64,000 nt of DNA from Prevotella fusca JCM 17724 (GCF_001262015.1 NZ_CP012074.1:1012501-1076500), one strand, 5' to 3'. Positions 26,602 through 36,341 are shown, numbered from the stretch's first letter. Made by a program: numbers and translations. The notes: generated from the sequence alone by a model not told the origin.

Positions 26602-27102
26602 CTATCGCCTCCTTACGTTCTCAACAACAAGAATGAGAATGAACGTGAGCAACGAACTACCACCGACACACTGCAGCCATTCCAACACATTGAAGAAGCT
26701 GAACATCTCCAAGGAGAAGAAAACCACATTGTATGTCAGAGTAAGAATTGCCGCATACCACGTGTATTGCGGTATGCTGAGTGTATCCATACCCGCCTGA
26801 AAGTTCTCACTGCTGTCACGGGGAATGAAAGGTTGCAGCACGAAAGGCTGCAAGGCTGCTAACAATGTCAGTGAACCGGCAGCCACACCCGGCGTATTTG
26901 AGAAAGTATCAATGATAAGCCCCATCACAAAGCCCCATAACAGAATAGCCCACTGGGGATAGTTACGAGGGAAGAGAAGAATGAAATAGACATAAAGCAA
27001 TGGCGTGGCAACAGCAAACAGATGGATGTGATTGAGTACAAACACCTGTGCTACTGTCAAGACAGCAAACCAAAGCAAACGTTTAAGAAAATCTACATTC
27101 AT
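26602..27102 (-). CDS. mreD: Rod shape-determining protein MreD
   Basis: The 166-residue protein has four to five hydrophobic helices and little else (LWFAVLTVAQVFVLNHIHLF, YVYFILLFPR, WGFVMGLIIDTFSNTPGVAAG). It matches MreD of the elongasome and sits between mreC and mrdA, 3 bases from the latter. It is thought to link MreC to PBP2 and RodA. Confidence 0.88.
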   Translation of the reverse strand: MNVDFLKRLLWFAVLTVAQVFVLNHIHLFAVATPLLYVYFILLFPRNYPQWAILLWGFVMGLIIDTFSNTPGVAAGSLTLLAALQPFVLQPFIPRDSSENFQAGMDTLSIPQYTWYAAILTLTYNVVFFSLEMFSFFNVLEWLQCVGGSSLLTFILILVVENVRRR

Positions 27103-27215
27103 TCTTTCAATTCGTAATTCAAAGGAAACTAATAGCTCACGCTAATTCAAAGAACCTGCCATAAAGCGCTACAGCTGCGCTTTACCAAAGCTGAACAATG
27201 CGGTCAGAGGCGTCT

Positions 27216-28100
27216 TTACTGTCCTCTGTTAACCATCGGACTTTCAAGTGGTTTAATAGAATCCTGCGCCGCCTTGATAACCTGTCGCTGCTCTCTGATG
27301 GAAGCATCGTCAATAACACAGACATCACGAAGGTTGCCGAAGTCAGTTGAGAGTTTTATCTGCAGACGATAAGAGAGACCATCCTCTGAGTTATATACGT
27401 GCTTGATCTTACCAACCAACACTCCTGCGGGGAACACAGAAGAGTAACCACTCGTCACAACTCGGTCGCCTAACTTGAACTTGGCATGACGGGGAACATC
27501 ATCAAGATAAGCCACATCACTCGCACCACCGTTCCAGTGGAGATAACCGAAGTAATCACGTCCCTGAATAGAGCAACTGATATTCGACTTCGAGTTCAGT
27601 ACCGGGATAACCACAGCATAGTGGATGCCAGCCATATAAACAATACCGACAACACCATTACCGCAGGCTACACCCATATCTTTCCGCACTCCATCCCACG
27701 TTCCCTTATTGATTGTAATAAAGTTATCAGGCTTGTCGAGCGAGTTGGCAACGACCTTTGCCTGTATCAAACGGAACTTTGAAAAGAAACGATACTGCCC
27801 CTTATGAAGGAAAGTTGAATCCTTTGTCTTGTCATACAGCTGTGCTGACAATTCTTTCACCTGACGTTCCAGTTCAAGATTGCGCTTGGTCAGCTCCTCA
27901 TTCACCTCACCCATTGTCAGATAAGATGTAACCTTTGAGCTTGCCTCATACACCGATCCAGCAACATAGTTCGCAGATGTGAACCACACACTGCCCTGAT
28001 AGTCATTGAATCGGAACAGAAGAACCATACTCAAGACTTCCAGGGCAACGAACAAGAACCAATGCTTGTATTTAGCAAGGAACTCTGTCAGATTGTGCAT
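27216..28100 (-). CDS. mreC: Rod shape-determining protein MreC
   Basis: The 294-residue bitopic protein has an N-terminal helix (WFLFVALEVLSMVLLFRF), a coiled coil near residues 65-95 (EELTKRNLELERQVKELSAQLYD) and two beta-barrel domains with GNGVVGIVYMAG and GDRVVTSGYSSVFPAGVLVGKI. It is the periplasmic scaffold of the elongasome. It lies 12 bases after mreB. Confidence 0.93.
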   Translation of the reverse strand: MHNLTEFLAKYKHWFLFVALEVLSMVLLFRFNDYQGSVWFTSANYVAGSVYEASSKVTSYLTMGEVNEELTKRNLELERQVKELSAQLYDKTKDSTFLHKGQYRFFSKFRLIQAKVVANSLDKPDNFITINKGTWDGVRKDMGVACGNGVVGIVYMAGIHYAVVIPVLNSKSNISCSIQGRDYFGYLHWNGGASDVAYLDDVPRHAKFKLGDRVVTSGYSSVFPAGVLVGKIKHVYNSEDGLSYRLQIKLSTDFGNLRDVCVIDDASIREQRQVIKAAQDSIKPLESPMVNRGQ

Positions 28101-28112
28101 GAACGTTAGTTG

Positions 28113-29135
28113 TTATCTCATCAAGAACGAGAAACGGTCTACGTTCTTCAATGCAATGCCTGCACCCTTGGCAACACTGTGCAATGGGTCTTCGGCAATA
28201 TGGAACGGAATATTAATCTTATCAGTCAGGCGCTTGTCGATACCACGGAGCAAAGCACCACCACCACTGAGGTAAATACCATTCTTTACAATATCTGCAT
28301 AAAGCTCAGGTGGAGTATTCTCCAATGCAGAAAGCACGGCATTCTCAATCTTAGCAACAGTCTTATCAAGACAATGAGCAATCTCCTGATAGCATACAGG
28401 CACCTCCATAGGGAGAGCTGTTATACGGTTAGGACCATGTACAATGTAATCCTCTGGTGCTTCCTCACCAAGATCAGTCAATGCCGAACCAACATGGAGC
28501 TTGATACGCTCAGCCATACGCTCGCTGACCTTTACATTGTGCTGACGGCTCATATATTCCTGAATATCCGCAGTGAGGTCATCACCTGCAACACGGATAG
28601 AGTTATTGCATACGATACCACCCAGAGAAATCACAGCAATCTCAGTGCTACCACCACCGATATCAACAATCATGTTACCTTCCGGAGCCTCTACATCAAG
28701 ACCCATACCAAGAGCAGCTGCCATTGGCTCGAAGATAAGATAGACGTCACGACCATCAGCATGCTCTGCTGAGTCACGAACAGCACGAAGCTCAACCTCA
28801 GTAGAACCAGATGGAACGCCGATTACCATACGCAGTGAAGGAGAGAAGAAGCGATTACCGCTGTGAACCATCTTGATAAGTCCACGCATCATCTGCTCAC
28901 AAGCTGTAAAGTCAGCGATAACTCCGTCGCGCAAAGGGCGGATTGTACGAATATTGGGATGTTCCTTCTCGTACATCATCTTTGCATCACCACCCACGGC
29001 AATCATCTTGTCCGTGCGACGGTCCAGTGCTACTACTGACGGCTCATCAACAACAATCTTATCATCACTGATAATAATCGTGTTTGCCGTTCCCAGATCC
29101 ATAGCAATTTCCTGGATAAATGAAAATAATCCCAT
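28113..29135 (-). CDS. mreB: Actin-like protein MreB
   Basis: The 340-residue actin homologue has the phosphate-1 loop MDLGTANTII, the phosphate-2 loop VDIGGGSTEIAVISLGG (near residue 155) and the adenosine loop YLSGGGALLRGID. It forms membrane-bound filaments that direct wall synthesis. Its start is 46 bases from the IMP cyclohydrolase stop, so both are probably on one transcript. Confidence 0.96.
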   Translation of the reverse strand: MGLFSFIQEIAMDLGTANTIIISDDKIVVDEPSVVALDRRTDKMIAVGGDAKMMYEKEHPNIRTIRPLRDGVIADFTACEQMMRGLIKMVHSGNRFFSPSLRMVIGVPSGSTEVELRAVRDSAEHADGRDVYLIFEPMAAALGMGLDVEAPEGNMIVDIGGGSTEIAVISLGGIVCNNSIRVAGDDLTADIQEYMSRQHNVKVSERMAERIKLHVGSALTDLGEEAPEDYIVHGPNRITALPMEVPVCYQEIAHCLDKTVAKIENAVLSALENTPPELYADIVKNGIYLSGGGALLRGIDKRLTDKINIPFHIAEDPLHSVAKGAGIALKNVDRFSFLMR

Positions 29136-29181
29136 TAATTATATATAATTTGTAAGTGTATATTTCTTTTCTAAAGCATGC

Positions 29182-29778
29182 TTATTCTGCTGCAAACCAG
29201 CTGTGAATAGCACTGTCATAATGGCTGCTGACACCGAAGGCACGCTCCGCAAACATCTTTCGGTCTTCAATTTCAGTCTGTGCACCCTTTGTGTTGAGAA
29301 TCTGTAGCAGCACAGGATATTCAGCCTTACTTGGAATGATAACCACATCCTTGAAGTTCTTGGCTCCGGCACGTATCAGCGAGATACCGCCTATATCAAT
29401 CTTCTCAATAATATCCTCTGCGCTGGCACCACTGGCAACCGTCTGCTCGAAAGGATAAAGGTCTACAATAACGAGGTCAATGAATGGAATATCATACTCC
29501 TGCATCTGCGCCTGGTCGCCTTCGTTATCACGACGGGCAAGAATACCTCCGAAAACCTTTGGGTGTAGTGTTTTCACACGACCGCCGAGGATAGAAGGGT
29601 AAGACGTAAGGTCCTCCACCTTCTGACATTCGTATCCTAATGATTCAATGAACTCCTGTGTACCGCCTGTACTGAGGAATTTCACATCTTCTTCGTCTAA
29701 CTTCTTGAGCAGATCCTCAAGTCCATCCTTGTGAAAGACCGAAATAAGGGCGGTCTTAATTTGCTTTGTACCAGCCAT
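29182..29778 (-). CDS. IMP cyclohydrolase (PurH N-terminal domain only)
   Basis: The 198-residue protein starts MAGTKQIKTALISVFHK and has the MGS-fold motifs LSTGGTQEFIE, GRVKTLHPKVFGGILARR and FIDLVIVDLYPFE. These mark the IMP cyclohydrolase half of PurH, which closes FAICAR to IMP. The AICAR formyltransferase half (about 300 residues) is absent: the stop is followed within 46 bases by mreB, with no remnant in any frame. A separate formyltransferase must be supplied elsewhere. The start at 29778 is favoured over 29808 because the promoter box spans 29806-29813. Confidence 0.9.
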   Translation of the reverse strand: MAGTKQIKTALISVFHKDGLEDLLKKLDEEDVKFLSTGGTQEFIESLGYECQKVEDLTSYPSILGGRVKTLHPKVFGGILARRDNEGDQAQMQEYDIPFIDLVIVDLYPFEQTVASGASAEDIIEKIDIGGISLIRAGAKNFKDVVIIPSKAEYPVLLQILNTKGAQTEIEDRKMFAERAFGVSSHYDSAIHSWFAAE

Positions 29779-29805
29779 TGTAAAACATTTTATGGATTTG
29801 ATTTG

Positions 29806-29836
29806 CAAAGTTACTAATTATAAGCGACTAAACAAT
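29806..29836 (-). promoter_or_regulatory. Promoter of IMP cyclohydrolase-mre operon
   Basis: Minus-strand ATTG (29836-29833), 19-base spacer and TAACTTTG (29813-29806). Transcription would start near 29801, about 23 bases before the start codon. Confidence 0.7.
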
Positions 29837-30072
29837 ACTTTAAATCAAAAAAAAACAAAAGGCTGGCAACTATTTGCTAAAAGTCAAAAAGTTGCCAGCT
29901 TTTCATTTTCTCCGACCATGCACCGTTCTGCTTTCACAGGACATACCGCACCTCCTTACTGCCTGCAAAGACTTCCTGGAACTACGACTAACGCCCTGCA
30001 ATACATTTCCCTATGCCTGGGGCTGTGAAAAAGCAGTCTGAAACTACAATGTTTGAAGAACAGTCTGAAACA

Positions 30073-30444
30073 TTATTCCCTGTTCTTGCCACCGATAGCA
30101 TCTAAAATGCCTTGTAACTCACTGCCGAGACCGAAGACACTGTTTATCACACCGTCCTTTGCACCACGCACCATATAGCGGGCACAATCGCCTTCAAGTC
30201 TGCCAATACGCTGACGTTCAGCAACGGTATAGTCATGGCGTGCAATCTCACGACGAATCATACCGAACTTATTGAAAGCTCTTTCCCATTCGCTGGCTGT
30301 GTAGTACTGGCTGTTGTCACGCAGCTCATATGAAAATTTCTGCAGGTCATTGACAGCTGACTCACGTGTGGCACATGAACTGACAGAAAGGGTTGCCACG
30401 ACGAGGGCAAGCCCCATAAGCGTTTTCTTCACCTTGTTTCTCAT
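30073..30444 (-). CDS. Small lipoprotein, unknown function
   Basis: The 123-residue protein has a lipoprotein signal (MRNKVKKTLMGLALVVATLSVSSC, Cys at 24). It is followed by a largely helical, charged domain (QKFSYELRDNSQYYTASEWERAFNKFGMIRREIARHDYTVAERQRIGRLEG) and a glycine-containing C-terminal segment. I do not recognise a named family. It stands alone between the purH-mre operon and the divergent mutY. Confidence 0.75.
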   Translation of the reverse strand: MRNKVKKTLMGLALVVATLSVSSCATRESAVNDLQKFSYELRDNSQYYTASEWERAFNKFGMIRREIARHDYTVAERQRIGRLEGDCARYMVRGAKDGVINSVFGLGSELQGILDAIGGKNRE

Positions 30445-30729
30445 CTTTTATAACTTCTAATTTTATAATCGTCACCTTTGTATTGAACTGTCTTACCGTG
30501 CTTTGATGCAGGAAACTGTATAAAACATCTCTGTAACGAACTGTGATGCAAGAACACTTAGACAGTTGCCTCACTGGCTGACAAGAGTGCCTGTCCTCAC
30601 AGCCTGCCAGTCTTTCGGCACATGCCTATCGTACTCTCAGAGAGTAATAATCTGGACAAAATTAGCAAATAATAATGATTTTAGCAACAAATCCTGCTCT
30701 AACTTTTCATTCTTTTTCTACTTTTTAAC

Positions 30730-30737
30730 TACCTTTG
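30730..30737 (+). promoter_or_regulatory. -7 box abutting mutY start
   Basis: TACCTTTG ends 4 bases before the ATG at 30742; the upstream -33 element is weak. The spacing is the same as at araC (53053-53060) and predicts a leaderless message. Confidence 0.6.
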
Positions 30738-30741
30738 CTGC

Positions 30742-31746
30742 ATGGATTTTGCAGCAATACTACTTCAATGGTTCAAAAAAAACGGACGTTCTCTACCTTG
30801 GCGAGAAACAAATGACCCATACGCCATTTGGCTCAGTGAGGTCATCCTACAACAAACACGCATCACACAGGGAACGAGTTACTGGGAACGTTTCATGGCA
30901 CAATGGCCTACTGTAAACGACCTTGCAGCTGCTACGGAAGACGAAGTGCTAAAGGCTTGGCAGGGACTGGGCTATTATTCCCGTGCAAGAAACCTTCATA
31001 CTGCTGCACAGCAAGTGGTTGAATTAGGAGGATTTCCACAAACTTTCAAAGATTTAAAGACACTGAAAGGTGTGGGCGACTACACGGCTGCAGCCATTGC
31101 CTCCATCGCCTTTAGTGAACCAGCAGCCGTAGTAGATGGTAATGTCTATCGTGTTCTTTCTCGTTATTACAGCATTGACACACCTGTTGACAGTACCAAA
31201 GGGAAAAAGGAGTTTCAAGCACTTGCCCAATCACTTTTACCAACAAACGAACCAGCTGACTACAACGAAGCGATAATGGACTTTGGCGCCGTTCAGTGCA
31301 CGCCCACTTCCCCACGCTGCAACACTTGTCCGCTATGCGAAACTTGCATTGCTTTCCGCGAACAGCGCATCAACGAACTGCCTGTAAAAAGCAAAAAGGT
31401 GAAACAACGTAAACGTCATTTCACCTATCTGTATATTGAATATGAAGGGAAAATAGCAATCCATCAACGTGGTGCAGGTGATATTTGGCAAGGATTGTGG
31501 GAACTTCCACAAGCAGAACAGCTTACATCAGCTACCGACAATGTGTGGAAAACAGAAGCGCAACCACTACAAAAAGGCGTGAAGCACCTACTTACCCACC
31601 AAATTCTCCTTGCAGACTTCTACCTCTGGCATCCTAAGGTGCACCCACAACTACCCTCAGATTTCATCTGGATAAAAAGGCAGAACCTTGATAACTACGC
31701 TTTACCTCGCCTAATTGAGATTCTGATAAAAGAAATCCCGACCTAA
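30742..31746 (+). CDS. mutY: A/G-specific adenine glycosylase
   Basis: The 334-residue enzyme has RSLPWRETNDPYAIWLSEVILQQTRI (catalytic Glu near residue 36) and the helix-hairpin-helix LKGVGDYTAAAI. The catalytic Asp lies in VVDGNVYRVLSR (near residue 131). The 4Fe-4S cluster pattern is C-x6-C-x2-C-x5-C (CTPTSPRCNTCPLCETC). The C-terminal NUDIX-like domain reads 8-oxoG. It removes A mispaired with 8-oxoguanine. Confidence 0.95.
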   Translation: MDFAAILLQWFKKNGRSLPWRETNDPYAIWLSEVILQQTRITQGTSYWERFMAQWPTVNDLAAATEDEVLKAWQGLGYYSRARNLHTAAQQVVELGGFPQTFKDLKTLKGVGDYTAAAIASIAFSEPAAVVDGNVYRVLSRYYSIDTPVDSTKGKKEFQALAQSLLPTNEPADYNEAIMDFGAVQCTPTSPRCNTCPLCETCIAFREQRINELPVKSKKVKQRKRHFTYLYIEYEGKIAIHQRGAGDIWQGLWELPQAEQLTSATDNVWKTEAQPLQKGVKHLLTHQILLADFYLWHPKVHPQLPSDFIWIKRQNLDNYALPRLIEILIKEIPT

Positions 31747-31857
31747 GGTACTCCCTTCCCTCCCAGCCTTCTCTCCCCTTTCCATCAACTCCCCTATAGT
31801 TCACTCCTACGAGGCATTGCCTCGTAGCCTTCCTCCTTTCGCGTTAATCCCCAGCCG

Positions 31858-33126
31858 CTACTTCTTTCCAAAGTTCTCATCAATACGCAGCTGATGAGCT
31901 ACGATGAATGGAAAGACGCAAACTATCATCACGATAACAAAGAACCATTTATAGCCTACTACCTGTGCCAATGCACCTGCAAAAAGTCCCGGAATCATCA
32001 TTGACAACGCCATGAAACCCGTACAGAGGGCATAATGACTGGTCTTGTGTTCTCCCTGACTGAAATAAATCATAAAGAGCATATAAGCACTAAAACCAAA
32101 GCCGTAACCGAAATTCTCAATAAATACTGCTGTACTGATTGCTATCACATTATCAGGAAGCACATAAGCCAAATAGACGTATGCTAAGTTAGGCAATGTA
32201 ATAGCTGCGGTCATTGGCCATACCCAGCGCTTCAAGCCATCACGACTAATCATCATTCCACCGATAATACCACCTATCAAGAGTCCTACGACACCCACAA
32301 CACCGTTCACCGTACCATATTCTATTTCTGAAAGAGCCAATCCTCCCTTTACCTTCGGTGCTTGAAGGAAAAGTTGGGAAATAGGAATAATCAACGCTTC
32401 TGGCAAACGGAAGAGCAAGAGAAAGCAGATAGTGGTCAATGCTTGTTCTTTCTTGAAGAAGGAGATAAAAGTCTGACCAAAGCTGCGAAGCAAATGACCA
32501 GCCGACACCTGTGTCTTCTCTGCATCTTCGGACGGACGGGGAAGAATAAAACGATGATAAAGAGCAAGACCCATAAAGAGCGCCATCAGACCATAGAACA
32601 CCAGTGACCACGTCCATTGCACATCAAACTTCTTATGCAAAAAGCCTGCAAGCGCAATCAAACCACCCTTACCAACAACCATCGAAATACGATAGAACGT
32701 AGAGCGGATGCCCACGAAGAATGCCTGATCGTGTTGGTTGAGTCCCATCATGTAGAACCCGTCAGCACCGACATCGTGAGTGGCACTGCTGAATGCCAGC
32801 AGCCAGAAGAAACAGATTGTACCTTGAAGCCAGAATGAAGTATTGACAGTAAAAGCCACACCCGCAAAGGCTGCGCCAAGGAGCATCTGCATGACGACAA
32901 TCCACCATCGCTTCGTCTTCACCAAGTCAAGGAACGGACTCCACAATGGTTTGATAACCCAAGGCAGATAAAGCCAGGAAGTATAAAAAGTAACTTCGGC
33001 ATCTGACAGTCCCATCTGCATATAAACCTGAAGGGACAATACGGTTACGGCAATATAAGGCAGACCTTCAGCAAAATATAGTGAAGGTATCCATGCCCAT
33101 GGGCTTATCTTTTTTTCAGTTTTCAA
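31858..33126 (-). CDS. AmpG-like MFS permease
   Basis: The 422-residue protein has about 12 hydrophobic helices and an AmpG-type opening (WIPSLYFAEGLPYIAVTVLSLQVYMQMGLSDAEVTFYTSWLYLPWVIKPLWSPFLD). AmpG proteins import anhydro-muropeptides for wall recycling; Bacteroidetes have several members, some of which are thought to take up sugars. No recycling hydrolase is adjacent, so the substrate is left open. Confidence 0.82.
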   Translation of the reverse strand: MKTEKKISPWAWIPSLYFAEGLPYIAVTVLSLQVYMQMGLSDAEVTFYTSWLYLPWVIKPLWSPFLDLVKTKRWWIVVMQMLLGAAFAGVAFTVNTSFWLQGTICFFWLLAFSSATHDVGADGFYMMGLNQHDQAFFVGIRSTFYRISMVVGKGGLIALAGFLHKKFDVQWTWSLVFYGLMALFMGLALYHRFILPRPSEDAEKTQVSAGHLLRSFGQTFISFFKKEQALTTICFLLLFRLPEALIIPISQLFLQAPKVKGGLALSEIEYGTVNGVVGVVGLLIGGIIGGMMISRDGLKRWVWPMTAAITLPNLAYVYLAYVLPDNVIAISTAVFIENFGYGFGFSAYMLFMIYFSQGEHKTSHYALCTGFMALSMMIPGLFAGALAQVVGYKWFFVIVMIVCVFPFIVAHQLRIDENFGKK

Positions 33127-33765
33127 TGCTTATTGCGTTTTTGAATTCTGTTATTATCATTATTATCTGCAAGGTATCTGTTTTCCACAACCAATTATCA
33201 GCAAAGCTATAAGAGACAAACCAATCGTGTAACCAAAAGGAACAGATAGGATGAAGTTGGTAAGTCGGATGCCACTGCAGACTTCGTTTTGTGTCTTTTC
33301 AAACGATGACAAAGATACATAAATTTAACGAGAAAAAGATAGGAATGCTGTCGTGAAAAAGAATAAAAAGATAATTTATACATTATAAACCAATGATTTT
33401 CGCTTTTCTTGAAAACTATATTAAAAAAATAGATTATCTTTGTGAAAGATAAATGTGGTATATCTATTTATCTGTTTGCTCTCTTTCAAACAAAGAGAAA
33501 TGAACTATAAAGAAGTAAATTCGAAAACAAATACGCTGATATAGATAATTTGAAAAATATTCTTTTAAACGCAAACAAATAGCCGTTTAGAATACCTTTC
33601 ATTCTGTTAAGAGTTTTTTTCGAGGAAAAAATTGCTATTTATCTACAACGAAGTAACTTTGCAATAGAAATAAAAAATATAGATTAACAGGGGAATAACC
33701 CATTTAAAAATTACAAATATAGATACAAAGAAATCTATTCAGACATTACAGTTTTTGCAACAGGA
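33127..33765. other. AT-rich intergenic region AmpG-like / ferritin-like
   Basis: It is divergent and AT-rich. It contains TATCTTTG on the minus strand at 33310-33317, a possible distant promoter for the permease, and a good plus-strand promoter at 33631-33661. No gene or repeat family member is seen. Confidence 0.5.
33631..33661 (+). promoter_or_regulatory. Promoter of ferritin-like gene
   Basis: ATTG (33631-33634), 19-base spacer and TAACTTTG (33654-33661). Transcription would begin near 33666, leaving about 100 bases before the first called codon. Confidence 0.7.
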
Positions 33766-34173
33766 TTGACAAATGGAGCTTTTGCACATCTTGTACAGGG
33801 CAAATATTTTGAGTCAATGGGCTTAACAGTCCTTGCAAAGAAGTACACTGGTCACTACACAGAGGAAATGGAATGGGTAGAGAAGTTCATCAGTCGTATT
33901 AATGACCTTGGGGGCGAGTTTAAAATTGAGGACCAGAAGGGAAGAGAATTGGTGAAAGATCCTGAGGAATACATCAAGGCAGACCTTGCAATTCAAGAAA
34001 AGGGTGTTGAGATTCTCTACAACTGCATGGCAGAATTGAAAGACGACCTTACAACATACGATATTTTGAAAGCATATCTTGCTGATGAAGAGGAAGACCT
34101 CTACTGGAGTCAAGGTGCCCTTGACCTCATCCAGCTCATTGGCCGTGAGAACTGGCTGGCAAAACAACTCTGA
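33766..34173 (+). CDS. Ferritin-like protein, N-terminus uncertain
   Basis: The called 135 residues resemble a ferritin-like four-helix bundle: HYTEEMEWVEKFISRINDLGG carries a helix with an E-x2-E pattern, and a later helix reads LADEEEDLYWSQGALDLI. The first helix, which in the family brings a metal-binding Glu, is not present. The frame is open back to 33688 with no ATG, and TTG at 33766 is the first usual start. Either initiation is at TTG/ATT or the gene has lost its 5' end. The promoter upstream and clean frame argue it is still expressed. Confidence 0.65.
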   Translation: MTNGAFAHLVQGKYFESMGLTVLAKKYTGHYTEEMEWVEKFISRINDLGGEFKIEDQKGRELVKDPEEYIKADLAIQEKGVEILYNCMAELKDDLTTYDILKAYLADEEEDLYWSQGALDLIQLIGRENWLAKQL

Positions 34174-34431
34174 TACACTCTACCCTCTTTATTGAACATA
34201 GAGAACTATAGAGTAACACGATAAGGAAGCATAAAACCAACAAATGTAAAAATACATTTCAAGGTGATATACTTCCTTCTTTATATAGAATAATACTTAT
34301 ACACGCAATTGAATATCAATTACAATAAAACGCACAACTTCTCATGTAAAATCAGATAAAGACAATTATAAACACATCTAAGCACCTTAATTATCTGTAC
34401 GTATAACGAGTTTATTAATCTGACACAACTT

Positions 34432-34545
34432 TTTAGAATGATACTAATACCCAACACCATTGGTGCTTACTAACAACACCACTCGTGCTGAGCAACAGCA
34501 CAACAATTGAAAACGGTAAAAAGAATTTATTATAACACACAACAA
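34432..34545. repeat. CACCATTGGTG repeat family, copy at 34450
   Basis: CCAACACCATTGGTGCTTAC is followed by AACACCAC, a GTG-half and GCAACAGCACA, then TTATAACACACAACAAGC. It aligns along about 100 bases with the copies at 46640 and (reversed) 42580. Confidence 0.8.
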
Positions 34546-34683
34546 GCTACCAAAAAAGGAATACTTATAGTGCAACATAATACAATTGTGTTTCAATCAA
34601 CAACAAATAAGTAAGCAAGATATAAAAAAAATAGAAATAAGATCAAAGCATTATCCTAAAACACCACATAACATCAAAAAAAG

Positions 34684-34716
34684 AAAAGGGCAACAGTCAT
34701 TACGACCGTCGCCCTC
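34684..34716 (-). terminator. Terminator of exbB-tonB-TPR operon
   Basis: On the minus strand AGGGCGACGGT pairs with ACTGTTGCCCT (with G-U pairs), followed by TTTTCTTTTTTT, 25 bases past the TPR stop codon. Confidence 0.8.
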
Positions 34717-34740
34717 ATATCTAATGATTGTTTCAGATGA

Positions 34741-36156
34741 TTACATACCCAAAGCCTTCTTAGCATCTTCGTTGTTAGGGTTAACCTTCAGCACCTTGTT
34801 GAAGTACTCATCAGCAAGTGGCTTGTTACCCTTCTTTGAATGATAGTAGCCGAGACCATAGTAAACGTTCTCCAAATAGCTTCTGCTGTCCTCATCGAGA
34901 GTTGGCTTTGCCTCTTCGTATGCAGCAACTTTCTGATAGATTTCAGCAACCTTGTCGGGATCGTTCATCATCTGAGCTACATTCGCCTGATTCAGCCATA
35001 CCCAGTCAGAGATTGTCGGGAACTTAGAAACCATCTGCTCATAAACATCAAGTGCCTTTGCCAAAACTTCGTTCTTAGCTGCACGATCCGTCAGAGTCTC
35101 TGCCTTGGCAACGTATGTATTAGCAAGTGTTGCCCAGTCATTATTGGTAGCCTTCTTAGACTTAGAAAGATACTCCTGCTGAACCTCAAGTGCCTTATCT
35201 TCATTACCCTGTGCAGAGTAAATGGCTGCCAGTGTCTTCAAAGGCTCAACGCTGTTCTTGTCAGCCTCAAGTGCTTTGTTTACACTGCTGACAGCCTCAT
35301 CATACTGCTGAGCACCACAGAGTGCCTTTGCATATACATCATAGTCGTTGGCAACCTTCTTACCAGAACCGGCAAACACAGCCTTACCGTAGTTGACAGC
35401 TGAAGTATAATCCTTCAGCTCAACAGATGCCATCATGGCGATACGGCTCAGATACTCACTGTTAGAGAACTTCTGCAAGCCCTGCTTAACAACATCCAAA
35501 GCTCTCTGATAGTCCTTTGTGATATAAGCAGCAAAACCATAGTTATAGAAGTTGTCCTCTGACATGTTAGCAGGATTAGCCTTAGCATACCATGACAACG
35601 CATCCTTGTACTTACCATCGTTCAACATAATCTCAGCTGCAGTTGCCTCAACAGGATAGTCAGGCTTAACCTTGCGGAGTTCCTCAAGTTTCTCGACAGC
35701 AACCTTAGAATTCACATGACGGTAAACCTTTGCAAAACGCTCGTATGCTGTTACGTTCTGTGGATCAAGACTGATAGCAGTCTGATACTGACCAGCCGCA
35801 GCACCAGCGTTTCCGATTGAATCCTGAAGAGCTGCAATGTCGCCCAAAAGAACATAACCCAGACTACCATTGAACTTCTTGTTGTTCACAACGCTGTTAG
35901 CAATCTCAGTTGCTACAGAATAGTTGTGCTGCAAGAGGTAAACATTACCTAATGCGACCATAGCTTCCTCACTCTTCTTGAAGTTTTTCTGATACTCCTT
36001 GATGAGATCCTTAGCTGCCTTGGGGTCATTCGGTGCAGCCTCAATAGCAGCTGTAATTGGTTTCAAAGCCTCAGCGTAGCTTACTCCCTGTGCCATTGCC
36101 GGAGTTGACATTGCCAACATCAATGCTCCAGCTATCAAATATTTCTTTGTTTTCAT
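34741..36156 (-). CDS. Secreted TPR-repeat protein
   Basis: The 471-residue protein has a signal peptide (MKTKKYLIAGALMLAMSTPAMAQG). It is followed by at least eight tetratricopeptide-like helical hairpins (AMVALGNVYLLQHNYSVATEIANSVV, AAAGQYQTAISLDPQNVTAYERFAKVYR, YYHSKKGNKPLADEYFNKVLKVNPNNEDAKKAL). It is probably a periplasmic interaction scaffold. It closes the exbB-exbD-exbD-tonB-pstS-like cluster, a recurring Bacteroidales arrangement, so a link to the TonB machine is likely but not shown. Confidence 0.88.
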   Translation of the reverse strand: MKTKKYLIAGALMLAMSTPAMAQGVSYAEALKPITAAIEAAPNDPKAAKDLIKEYQKNFKKSEEAMVALGNVYLLQHNYSVATEIANSVVNNKKFNGSLGYVLLGDIAALQDSIGNAGAAAGQYQTAISLDPQNVTAYERFAKVYRHVNSKVAVEKLEELRKVKPDYPVEATAAEIMLNDGKYKDALSWYAKANPANMSEDNFYNYGFAAYITKDYQRALDVVKQGLQKFSNSEYLSRIAMMASVELKDYTSAVNYGKAVFAGSGKKVANDYDVYAKALCGAQQYDEAVSSVNKALEADKNSVEPLKTLAAIYSAQGNEDKALEVQQEYLSKSKKATNNDWATLANTYVAKAETLTDRAAKNEVLAKALDVYEQMVSKFPTISDWVWLNQANVAQMMNDPDKVAEIYQKVAAYEEAKPTLDEDSRSYLENVYYGLGYYHSKKGNKPLADEYFNKVLKVNPNNEDAKKALGM

Positions 36157-36341
36157 AATTCTTTCCCTTTAGTTTTTAATTTGAGTGAACTGTACTATTC
36201 ATTAAGACGCCTGTATAGGCTCATGGTTTAAACCAGGCAAGCTGTCAATTATATAGGCAGCTATAGACAAATGACTACCATTACTCATGCTTACCAGCTC
36301 CTAATCAGATCTATTAACGCTTATCAGCTTATAATCACCGT

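Larger units (their letters stand above)
34174..34740. other. Intergenic region after ferritin-like gene
   Basis: It is AT-rich and holds one CACCATTGGTG repeat and the TPR gene terminator. Nothing else is recognised. Confidence 0.5.

Noticed and set aside
29136..29181. Frameshift as the cause of the short PurH
   Set aside because: The 46-base gap to mreB cannot hold the missing 300-residue domain, and no formyltransferase-like residues appear in any frame.
33570..33590. CAAATAGCCGTTTAG resembling the att core
   Set aside because: Only a partial match in AT-rich sequence, no recombinase or second copy nearby; most likely chance.
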